Source: Pseudomonas khavaziana (GTDB lineage Bacteria > Pseudomonadota > Gammaproteobacteria > Pseudomonadales > Pseudomonadaceae). From it: a DNA stretch of 64,000 bases. Under the pieces are notes generated by a model, which did not search any database, was not told the origin of the DNA, and saw nothing but the letters and a program-made list of their open reading frames with translations. A program made the translations under genes and the position numbers. The stretch lies in the NCBI RefSeq assembly GCF_019145205.1, contig NZ_JAHSTT010000005.1:62001-126000 (forward strand). The letters run 5' to 3'. Shown one piece after another: positions 26,205-34,034 of the stretch (position 1 is its first letter; every line of letters starts with the position of its first letter).

Positions 26205-26796
26205 TGAAGCGTTCCTCAAGAATATCGCCGATGACACATAAACGGTCTGAATGGGCACAGGGCTCCAGGGTGATAAACAGCTTTTTGGTCGCGCGGTCGT
26301 ACACCAGTTTCTCTTTATCGTCGCTCGATGAATCTTTCTGTACGATCAACAAGTCGCCCACTTCATTGATGCCGGGAATCGCGTGTTCCAGGCGCACGCC
26401 GATCAAGTTGCAGGACGTGCCGAAGTAGTAGGTCAGCGGGTAAAGCGTGGCCAATTCGCCCACGCGCTTGCCCAGGTCCTGCATAAGCAGGCTTTCCTTG
26501 AGCACAGGCACCGCTGCCGGGTTCATATTGCCCAGCGGCGAGACATTGTTTTCGATGATTTCCTTGGCTTCAAAATTGATGGTCTCGATTTCCTCATACG
26601 AAACGCCGAAGAAGTCAGAGATCTTGCGAATGGTTGACTGCTGTACGTTGAGGACCTTGCCTCCCAGGATGTTGTAGATAGTCGTCCTGGTCAGCCCGGC
26701 GGCATTGCTTAACGAAAGCTGGGTTTCTCCACGGCTCTTGATCAAGTACTTGATGTTGCTCTTCAAGTGCTCGGTTTTTTCCCGTCTGTGTATCAA
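26191..26796 (-). CDS. HTH (Cro/CI-type) regulator with S24-like C-terminal domain lacking the catalytic Ser
   Basis: The product is 201 residues. The HTH is at about 13-66 (TQLSLSNAAGLTRTTIYNILGG). A Pro/Asn linker follows near 90. The second half resembles the LexA/S24 fold: GVRLEHAIPGINEVGDLLIVQKD lies where autocleaving repressors have a Ser-Met pair, and here Glu-His replaces it, so self-cleavage is unlikely. The start is TTG 26796: no ATG or GTG is available in frame before the HTH, and GGAAG lies about ten bases upstream. TTG 26766 is an alternative. It overlaps the transporter gene by 14 bp and very likely regulates it. The ligand is unknown; a deazaguanine is an attractive guess. Confidence 0.75.
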   Translation of the reverse strand: MIHRREKTEHLKSNIKYLIKSRGETQLSLSNAAGLTRTTIYNILGGKVLNVQQSTIRKISDFFGVSYEEIETINFEAKEIIENNVSPLGNMNPAAVPVLKESLLMQDLGKRVGELATLYPLTYYFGTSCNLIGVRLEHAIPGINEVGDLLIVQKDSSSDDKEKLVYDRATKKLFITLEPCAHSDRLCVIGDILEERFNDHI

Positions 26797-27009
26797 GTGC
26801 TCACCACTTCCATTTAGTCGTCAGTCCATGTCCGGCAGAACCTGTTCTTTCAGGTTCGCGGCTGTGGAAGTGTTGCATGGGCCCGGCATAACAATAAAGT
26901 GTTGAGTGCAGGGATACGGCGTGACGCTAAATCAGGCAACGGTTATCTCGTCATACTCTTGTGTACGACCTCGTGCGATCCCTCGCGCCCTCTACAAGGA
27001 GTAGTAACT

Positions 27010-28101
27010 ATGGTCAGTGTCAATCGTCGGTCACTTCTCGCCCTGGGAGCCGCCTTGCCCGTGCTGGGGCATCTGGATTGGGCGCTCGCCAGCTCGACGC
27101 CGACGCCCTCTGACAGCGTGCTGCTCAACTACAACGAAAGCTCTTCCGGCCCTTCAGACGCCGCCCGCGCGGCGATGCAGCGGGCGATTGCAACGTCCGG
27201 ACGCTATCCTTACCCGCACATGTACGCACTGGCCGAGCTGTTTGCCCGGCAGCAGGGGATTGCTGAAGAAAACGTCGCGGTATTTGCCGGCTCGATGGCG
27301 GCCCTGCGTTATGCGGTGGTGGCGTTCACCAGTCAAAACCAAGGCCTGGTGATGGCGACACCGTCCTACGAAGTCCCGCGCCAGGCGGCCGAGTCAAACA
27401 AAGTGCCTGTGCATGAAGTGGATCTCGACACGCAGCATGCCCATGATGTGCAGGCCATGCTCAAGGCCGACCCACAAGCCGGCATGCTGTACCTGTGCAA
27501 CCCCAACAACCCGACCGGCACCCTGACCCCGACTGAAACTATCCGCCAAGCCCTGGTGAACAAACCCAAGGGCAGTGTGCTGGTGGTAGACGAGGCCTAC
27601 ATCGATTTCTGCGACGCCCCCAGCTGCGTGAGCTGGACCAACGACCACGATGACCTGCTGGTGCTGCGCACGTTCTCGAAAATCTATGGCATGGCTGGTG
27701 CGCGCCTGGGCCTGGCAATCGGTCATCCGGCACTGTTGGAGCGGCTGGCCGTGTTCGGCGGCGACAACGTCCCGGCCGGCGCCAGCTTGTTGGGTGCGAT
27801 TGCCAGTCTGGAAGACGCCCAACTGGTGGGCCAACGCAAAGCGCTTAATGCCAGGTTGCGCGATGAGACGATCGCTTGGCTCAAGGACCGGGGTTTTGCC
27901 TGCACGGCCTCCCGGAGCAATTGCTTCATGATTGACGTGAAGCAACCGGCAGAACAGGTGGTCGAGCGGCTGGCAGCCCAGAATGTACTGGTCGGGCGGG
28001 TGTGGCAGAACTGGCCGCAGTGGCTACGGGTAACGGTGGGCAACCAGCAGGAGATGGAACGCTTTCGCCAGGTCTTCGCGGCGCAGGTGGCGCGCGCCTA
28101 G
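27010..28101 (+). CDS. Tat-exported PLP-dependent aminotransferase, HisC-like (possibly PtaA-type)
   Basis: The product is 363 residues. The N-terminus SVNRRSLLALGAALPVLGHL is a twin-arginine signal ending near ALAS, so the folded enzyme should act in the periplasm. The rest is a class I/II aminotransferase of the histidinol-phosphate type: CNPNNPTGTLTP (substrate/PLP loop), VDEAYIDFCD, and the PLP lysine in RTFSKIYGMAGARLG. AAGGAG eight bases before ATG 27010 fixes the start. A periplasmic PLP transaminase, PtaA, remodels the pyoverdine side chain in some P. fluorescens strains, and this gene could be of that kind. No pyoverdine gene is nearby, so that remains inference. Confidence 0.8.
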   Translation: MVSVNRRSLLALGAALPVLGHLDWALASSTPTPSDSVLLNYNESSSGPSDAARAAMQRAIATSGRYPYPHMYALAELFARQQGIAEENVAVFAGSMAALRYAVVAFTSQNQGLVMATPSYEVPRQAAESNKVPVHEVDLDTQHAHDVQAMLKADPQAGMLYLCNPNNPTGTLTPTETIRQALVNKPKGSVLVVDEAYIDFCDAPSCVSWTNDHDDLLVLRTFSKIYGMAGARLGLAIGHPALLERLAVFGGDNVPAGASLLGAIASLEDAQLVGQRKALNARLRDETIAWLKDRGFACTASRSNCFMIDVKQPAEQVVERLAAQNVLVGRVWQNWPQWLRVTVGNQQEMERFRQVFAAQVARA

Positions 28102-28282
28102 GCACCAGTGTGTTACACGCAGCCCGGGCGGGTCTGCCGGACACGCTTCATTCTCGTGCAGGTTGAATGCCCGAGGACGGTATCAGCGTGGAGGTGATGA
28201 AACGCTCTGCGCAGTTGCAGAACATGGAGGTGTAGGCGGCAACAGACGTAACGCATGGCGCTACGCCTTGCCGCACATCCGC

Positions 28283-28999
28283 TTATTGGGCGGCGATGGC
28301 GTAACCTTCAAAGGCGCTTTGCTGTTGCAGCGCGGTGACGATGCTCTTGCGCGTGACCGGCTGCTCCACGCCGCTGTTGTCGACGAAGGTTTCGCGTTCC
28401 AGCTCCGCCTCGCTGCCTTCGCCGACAAAGGTAAAGCCCAGAAATTCCAGTGCTTCGCGGTCCACATTGAGCTTGGAACGCGGGGTGCGAAGCGGCAGGG
28501 TGACGCTGATGCCATCCTTGCTGATCACAAACACTTCGGTGTCTTTTTTGGCGCGCGCGGCCTTGCCCTTGCCGGCGCTCGGGTTGCTGATGGCCTGGTG
28601 CGACTGGTTCAGTACCTTGAGGGCCAGGCCGTACACCAGTTCCTGGAACTCGGGGTCGTCCTTAAAGCAGGACAGGATGCGGCTGATGGAGAACTGGCTG
28701 CTCAGGTTTTCCAGGGCGGCGTTATCGGCGGCTTCGGCGTCTTTCAACTGCTTGAGCTGGCCCATCAGATCATAGGCTTTGTCATCGTCGAAGGCGTCGT
28801 GGGCCTGGCGGATGGCAACGCGCAACTCGCGGATCTGGTCGCTTTCCTTGGAGGTGTGAAACGCGTCCAGTACCATCTCGCTGATGATCTTGGCCGCTGG
28901 CACATGTTGTGAAAGATTGATGGCGTTTTCGTATTCGGCTTTGGATTGCAAGGCGGCTACGGATTCTTTGGCGGATTCTGCGGTGTAGGAATCGGACAT
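28283..28999 (-). CDS. Conserved hypothetical protein, helical with basic linker
   Basis: I do not recognise this 238-residue protein. It is soluble and mostly helical in residues 1-145. A basic, flexible linker follows (SAGKGKAARAKKD, about 150-162), then a compact C-terminal part (DTEVFVISKDGISVTLPLRTP, LNVDREALEFLGFTF). The start is ATG 28999; an in-frame start at 29047 would add an unlikely MPDVFCLPRLL leader. The ribosome site is weak. It lies between two aminotransferase genes but is not in an operon with either. A nucleic-acid role is conceivable from the linker, no more. Confidence 0.6.
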   Translation of the reverse strand: MSDSYTAESAKESVAALQSKAEYENAINLSQHVPAAKIISEMVLDAFHTSKESDQIRELRVAIRQAHDAFDDDKAYDLMGQLKQLKDAEAADNAALENLSSQFSISRILSCFKDDPEFQELVYGLALKVLNQSHQAISNPSAGKGKAARAKKDTEVFVISKDGISVTLPLRTPRSKLNVDREALEFLGFTFVGEGSEAELERETFVDNSGVEQPVTRKSIVTALQQQSAFEGYAIAAQ

Positions 29000-29164
29000 T
29001 AAAATTTCACTGCGTAGTAAGCGGGGGAGACAAAAAACGTCGGGCATTTTCGGCGGGGAGAGGGATCAGGTCAAGGCAGGTTCGGGCGGTGAATACTTTC
29101 AGTGCTGATAGCGGCGCATCAATGCCTGTACTACCACCATCCGGGCCCTGCCTTGGCATGCGTG

Positions 29165-30418
29165 CTATTCATCCAGTCTTGCGAGACACGCCTGGAGAAT
29201 ATCCAGGCCCTCCTCCAGCACTACCGGCTCAATGGTCAACGGTGCCAGCAAGCGCACGATGTGCCGCGCCTTGCCGCTGGGCATCAGCAGCAAGCCTGCC
29301 TCCCGCGCCAGGCCCAGCAATTGGGTCAATTGCTTGGGCGCGGGCGTGCCGTCAGCATGGGCCAGCTCAATGCCGCGCATGGTGCCGACGCCGGTAAGGC
29401 GACCCAGGTAGGGCGACAGTTGTTGCGAACGCCAGGTGTTATAACGGCTGACGATCGCGGTTTCCTGTTGTGATCCCCACGCCTGCAGATCTTCATCGGT
29501 CATCGCCTCAACAGTGGCCAATGCCGCCGCACAGGCGATGGGGTTGCCGGAGTACGTGCCACCCAGGCCACCTTTGGGCAGGTTATCCATCAGCGCCTTG
29601 CGCCCGACCACCGCCCCCAGCGGTACGCCGCCGGCGATGCTCTTGCCGAGCAACAACAGATCCGGTTCGATGCCCAGGCGCGAGAAGGCGAAACGCTGGC
29701 CGGTGCGGCCAAACCCGGACTGGATTTCATCGATGATCAGCAGGATGCCGTGCTCGTCGCAAAAGCGGCGCAGGGCCTGGGCGAACTGAATATCCAGGGC
29801 GAGGAAGCCGCCTTCGCCCTGCACCGGCTCGATAATGAAACAGGCCACATCGTTGACGTCGATTTCCACGCTGAACAGGCGGTCCATGGCCTTCAGCGCT
29901 TCGGCACTGGTCACGCCATTATCGGCACTGGGGTAGGGCAGGTGATACACAGTGCCGGGCAGTACCCCGACCTTCTGCTTGTAGGGCGCCACCTTGCCAT
30001 TGAGGTTGAGGGTCGCCAGTGTGCGGCCGTGGAAGGCGCCGTCAAAGGCGATCACTGCCGTACGCCCGGTGGCGCCACGCACGATCTTCAAGGCGTTTTC
30101 AGCTGCTTCCGCACCGCTGTTGGTGAGCATGCCGCTGACCGGATAGCTCACCGGGATAAACGCGCTCAGGCGCGCCATAAACTCAATGTAGGGCGAGTGC
30201 GGCGCGGCGTTGAACGCGTAGTGAGTGAGCTTGGTCGCTTGCTCGCGAATCGCCGTAACCACAGCCGGGTGGCAATGGCCCAGATTGAGTACACCGATAC
30301 CGCCGACAAAATCGATATAGCGCTTGCCCGTCGTATCCCAGACCTCGGCGTTTTTACCGTGGCTGAGGCTGATGGGGTGAACGATGGAAATGGATTGGCT
30401 GATGGTGGCGTGGCTCAT
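29165..30418 (-). CDS. Class III aminotransferase (4-aminobutyrate/acetylornithine type)
   Basis: This 417-residue class III PLP enzyme shows NSGAEAAENALKIVRGATGR for cofactor binding, AFHGRT, EPVQGEGGF, LLIIDEIQSGFGRTG, and the PLP lysine in LLLGKSIAGGVPLGAVVG. These are characteristic of GABA aminotransferases (GabT) and relatives acting on omega-amino groups. No succinate-semialdehyde dehydrogenase gene is adjacent, so I give no symbol; a beta-alanine or diamine substrate is equally possible. ATG 30418 is chosen (MSHATISQ); the frame runs on to 30481 without a good start. Confidence 0.87.
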   Translation of the reverse strand: MSHATISQSISIVHPISLSHGKNAEVWDTTGKRYIDFVGGIGVLNLGHCHPAVVTAIREQATKLTHYAFNAAPHSPYIEFMARLSAFIPVSYPVSGMLTNSGAEAAENALKIVRGATGRTAVIAFDGAFHGRTLATLNLNGKVAPYKQKVGVLPGTVYHLPYPSADNGVTSAEALKAMDRLFSVEIDVNDVACFIIEPVQGEGGFLALDIQFAQALRRFCDEHGILLIIDEIQSGFGRTGQRFAFSRLGIEPDLLLLGKSIAGGVPLGAVVGRKALMDNLPKGGLGGTYSGNPIACAAALATVEAMTDEDLQAWGSQQETAIVSRYNTWRSQQLSPYLGRLTGVGTMRGIELAHADGTPAPKQLTQLLGLAREAGLLLMPSGKARHIVRLLAPLTIEPVVLEEGLDILQACLARLDE

Positions 30419-30532
30419 GAATGCGGGACTCGGCAAGGGCGGGCGTGTTTTATCTAAGCCGCGCGCCTGGTCTTGCCGCAAACGAAATAAAGTCGCCGGG
30501 TCATTCCAAATCGGAAGGAGCGGTTGCCTGCA

Positions 30533-31540
30533 TTATTCCGAAACCCCGTCCTTGCCCGCCGCCTTTGACCGATATAGCGCTTGATCGGCCCGCGCCATCA
30601 GGTCGACCGGTGACTCACCCATGCGCCGTTCTACCACGCCCAGGCTTAGTGTGACGGTGATGCCGGTGGGCGCTTGCTTGACCTGATGGCGAATCCTTTC
30701 GGCCAGTTCCTTCGCCATCACCAGGGTGCTTTTGGGTAGCACGACCATAAACTCATCGCCACCCCACCGGGCCAGCAAGTCGCTGGTGCGTATGCAGGTT
30801 TCCAGGCTTTCGACCACCTGTATCAGCGTCTGGTCGCCGATGCTGTGGCCGTGGCGGTCATTGATCGGCTTGAAATCATCGATATCCATCGCCACCAGCG
30901 CCAGGGGCAAGCGGAAGCGCTCGGCGCGATCGCATTCTTCCAGCAGCACTTTCTCCAGGCGATAACGGTTGGCGATGCGCGTCAGCGCATCCCGTTCGGC
31001 CAGGGAGCGGTTTTCGTCCAGTTGCAATTGCAGTTGTTGATTGACCCGCGACAGCTCCAGGGTACGTTCGGCCACCAGTGCCTCAAGGGATTTGTTGCGC
31101 CTTTGCAACTGTTCAATAGAGCATTTTCGCGTATGAATATCGCGGTGTGCGCCCACCATGCGGGCCACTGAGTGGTCGGGATTACGTGCAATGATGTAGC
31201 CACGGTCCTCGATCCAGAGGTAGGTGCCGTCTTCTTTTCGGCAGCGGTATTCGGCCCGATAATGGGGCGAGCGTTGGCTGATGTAATCGTCAAACATTGC
31301 CATCACTTGGGGGTAATCCTCGGGGTGGATCACGTTCTCCCAGGTGAATACGCTGTTTTCCAAGGAGTGGCGGGAGTAGCCAAGCATCTCGTACCAGCCG
31401 GGGTTGCGGTAGACGAAACCGGTATTGGCGTTCCAATCCCAGATCCCATCACTGACCAGTTCCATGATGGCGTGCAACAGATCGGCGTTGAGGTCGGATA
31501 TGTCGTGGCGTAGTGGTTCGTTGTCGGATGTATCGTCCAT
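30533..31540 (-). CDS. PAS-GGDEF diguanylate cyclase
   Basis: The product is 335 residues. A PAS domain with PAC (about 20-140: SDGIWDWNANTGFVYRNPGW, EYRCRKEDGTYLWIEDRG) is followed by a coiled-coil (RRNKSLEALVAERTLELSRVNQQLQLQL) and then a GGDEF domain with an intact RWGGDEF active site. An inhibitory RxxD site (RTSD) lies five residues before it. It should make cyclic di-GMP under product inhibition, in response to a PAS signal. There are no membrane helices. ATG 31540 has AGGAAG eight bases upstream. Confidence 0.92.
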   Translation of the reverse strand: MDDTSDNEPLRHDISDLNADLLHAIMELVSDGIWDWNANTGFVYRNPGWYEMLGYSRHSLENSVFTWENVIHPEDYPQVMAMFDDYISQRSPHYRAEYRCRKEDGTYLWIEDRGYIIARNPDHSVARMVGAHRDIHTRKCSIEQLQRRNKSLEALVAERTLELSRVNQQLQLQLDENRSLAERDALTRIANRYRLEKVLLEECDRAERFRLPLALVAMDIDDFKPINDRHGHSIGDQTLIQVVESLETCIRTSDLLARWGGDEFMVVLPKSTLVMAKELAERIRHQVKQAPTGITVTLSLGVVERRMGESPVDLMARADQALYRSKAAGKDGVSE

Positions 31541-31678
31541 CAGCGCGCTTCCTGCGAGAGCTGGCTTAAGGCCAGTTATTGTTGTCGCCGATACTCCGTG
31601 GCTGGCGCTACTGTACATCGCCGCCTGCGTGCTTTGAATAGGGCAGGTGTGCTGCTTTAGAATAGTGTCAATAGGCTA

Positions 31679-33577
31679 TTATTCAGGCGGCACCATGCTT
31701 GTCCGGGGGTTCCCATTGGCGTTGTGTTGGTAAATCGCCTCTGGCTGGCCCTGCTCATTGAAAAACACCTGGCCAATGCCCGCCGAATTCCACAAACGCT
31801 CCCCCGCCTCGGCATGCTCCGGAATGTGCGGCACCACCTGCATGGTACGACGACGGGTAAACCAGTTGAGTGGCGAGCGCGGGGAGTAGAGCCAGCGGTT
31901 GAGACGGTCGAACCATTCCAGCAGGCGTGGCGGGAACTCGTTCTTGATGCCGCTGCTGGTGATTTGCCAGATCCTCGGGCCGCCGTTGCGATGGCGGATC
32001 AGCACCTGGTACACGAACGAGTAATGCACGTCGCCGGAGAGGATCACGTAATTACCCGGCGTACGCGAGTGGCGGAAGATATTCAAGATCACCTGGGCGG
32101 CGCCACGGTGGGCCATCCAGTTTTCAGCGTCCACCAGCAGGGGAAAGCCGCACCAACTGAAGATTTTTTGTACGGTCTCGATCAGCTTTACGCCAAAAAT
32201 CGGCGCGGGCGAGACGATAATGGCCGACGGGTGGTCGAGCAGCTCTTGTTGCAGTTCGCTCAAGGCTTCCCAGTCCAGCAGGCCGGAGGGTTGCTTGAGG
32301 GTGAACTCGCTGCGCCAGCGCCGTGTGCGGGTGTCGAGGACCACAAGGGCCGGGGTGGTGGGCAGTACGTAGTGCCAGTGTTGGAATTTCAGCAGCGTAG
32401 CGAGCAGCTCATCCTGCTTTGTCGCGTCCAGGTGGTTGTTTTGCGCCTGGCTGGCCAGGGCCTGGGTTTGGCTCACCAGTTCGCCAAATACCTGCGGTTG
32501 GTTGCCCCAGCCTTGGCATAACAGGTAGGCCAGCAACGCATTGCCGATGATGCGTTTGGAGAAGGGATGGCCGTAGGCGGTTTCTTCCCATTGGGCGCTG
32601 AGGTTCCAGTCGTCGGTAATGTCGTGATCGTCGAAGATCATCAGCGTCGACAGGTGGGCGAACACTCGAGCGACTCCAGGCAGACCGCTGCGGAACAGGT
32701 CAATCTGCACCTGCTCCCGGGCATAACGCTGTTGTCCTTCGGGGCTCAGTTGCGGTGGTTGTGGCGTGATCAGCGTCCACGGCGTGGGTGACCAGGCCAG
32801 CAGATACATGGCGATCACTTCGGCAAAGGTCACCAGGTGGTTGTCCGCGGTGCTGCTGGTGAAGATCGGTTTTTTCACGCCGCCGAAAAAGCGTTCGCGC
32901 AAGGTCTCGTTACTGTCCAGCGCGGGAAGCAGGTCCGCCCGGTGGTAGTAACTGGCGCGATGACCGTAGAGGGTGGCGCTGTCGGTCACCACGGCACCTT
33001 CCAGGTATTCGTCGAAGAGGCCCAGCCGCGCGATCAGCCCATGAATTGCCCGTAGCATGGGCCCTGCAACATCGTCGGCGTAGACCTGGTCGCCACTCAT
33101 CATCAGCAGGGCCGGGCGTTCGAGCGGTGTGCGGGCATCCGCCAGCAGGCGGTCAACGCACAATAAGCCTTCGTCGGCACGGTGATGGGGCTTGCGGCAG
33201 GAGCCATGCACCAACTGGTGGATGCGGCTGTGCAGGACGAAGCTCGGCATCGTCGCATCGGCATACAGCAAGTGTGGTGCCCAGTCGGCAATGCCGACGC
33301 CGTCTATCAACAGGTCGTAGCTGATGACCACATCCTGGGGCAGGGCATGATCCAGCGCTACATCGATCAGGTGGATGAAGGCATGGCGCCCGACGGGCAC
33401 GACTTGGCAGCACGTGTTATTTAAAGGGATATCTAACGTCTCGCCGTGGGGTAAACGCAGTTCCAAGGACAGCGGCAGGACACGACTGCCCACCAACCAG
33501 ATAACCAGGCGCTGCGGTTCCAGGCGCCTTAGCAGCGGTCCTGCAATGACTGTGGGCAGAGTGTCGGGTTGAAGCAT
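31679..33577 (-). CDS. PhoD-like metallophosphoesterase
   Basis: This 632-residue protein has metal-site motifs of the PhoD-like/alkaline phosphatase D phosphatases: LMMSGDQVYADD (near 157), LMIFDDHDITDDW and, late, VILSGDVHYSF. There is no signal peptide, so it is probably cytoplasmic, unlike secreted PhoD. The family contains phosphodiesterases and phosphatases of unknown substrate. The gene stands alone, on the same strand as the diguanylate cyclase 138 bp downstream. Confidence 0.85.
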   Translation of the reverse strand: MLQPDTLPTVIAGPLLRRLEPQRLVIWLVGSRVLPLSLELRLPHGETLDIPLNNTCCQVVPVGRHAFIHLIDVALDHALPQDVVISYDLLIDGVGIADWAPHLLYADATMPSFVLHSRIHQLVHGSCRKPHHRADEGLLCVDRLLADARTPLERPALLMMSGDQVYADDVAGPMLRAIHGLIARLGLFDEYLEGAVVTDSATLYGHRASYYHRADLLPALDSNETLRERFFGGVKKPIFTSSTADNHLVTFAEVIAMYLLAWSPTPWTLITPQPPQLSPEGQQRYAREQVQIDLFRSGLPGVARVFAHLSTLMIFDDHDITDDWNLSAQWEETAYGHPFSKRIIGNALLAYLLCQGWGNQPQVFGELVSQTQALASQAQNNHLDATKQDELLATLLKFQHWHYVLPTTPALVVLDTRTRRWRSEFTLKQPSGLLDWEALSELQQELLDHPSAIIVSPAPIFGVKLIETVQKIFSWCGFPLLVDAENWMAHRGAAQVILNIFRHSRTPGNYVILSGDVHYSFVYQVLIRHRNGGPRIWQITSSGIKNEFPPRLLEWFDRLNRWLYSPRSPLNWFTRRRTMQVVPHIPEHAEAGERLWNSAGIGQVFFNEQGQPEAIYQHNANGNPRTSMVPPE

Positions 33578-33719
33578 TGAGGTGGTGGCTCACACAAGGT
33601 CTAGGGCGTGAAAGGGTAGCGCAGGGGATGTCGGTGTTTTGTCAACAGAGTGCAGCACCGGCGCGCTGCACTGCTTGGGAGCGGCCAGGCGTGCTACAGG
33701 CCTGGCGCTGTGGGTAGGG

Positions 33720-33908
33720 TCAAAGCAGCCGGCCCTGTCCGAGGGAATCCAGGGATGAGTGAGGAGGTTTCCCCGTTGTCACGTGCTCTGATTGATTGCT
33801 TTCAGTTGTCGACGGGTTATCCGCAGGATTTAGGGACGCTTGATGGTCCTGCTGGACCTCCGTGGATTGGTTGATGTTATAGGCGTGGAACGGCTGACCG
33901 ATAATCAT
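33720..33908 (-). CDS. Possible small protein (62 residues)
   Basis: The start ATG 33908 has AAAGGG six bases upstream, a good ribosome site. The sequence is polar and rich in Ser, Gln and Asn (MIIGQPFHAYNINQ, then PADNPSTTESNQSEHVTTGK) and looks disordered. No family is recognised. It lies in the 457-base gap between the PhoD-like gene and bphP, on the same strand, downstream of bphP. It could be a chance frame. Confidence 0.35.
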   Translation of the reverse strand: MIIGQPFHAYNINQSTEVQQDHQASLNPADNPSTTESNQSEHVTTGKPPHSSLDSLGQGRLL

Positions 33909-34034
33909 GATAAACCCTTTGCTCAATTGGAGGATTGTTCCCGCATCAATGCTCCCTTTGAGTGCGCACTTAATCAGTGGCATAAGCCGGGTTCGTCGTT
34001 CCCGGCCTCAGGTAATCAAATGTTTGGGCGTGTT

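Noticed and set aside
25335-28101. Prophage or defence island suggested by the S24-like repressor
   Set aside because: No integrase, phage structural gene, nuclease or attachment repeat is nearby; the regulator is coupled to a transporter instead.
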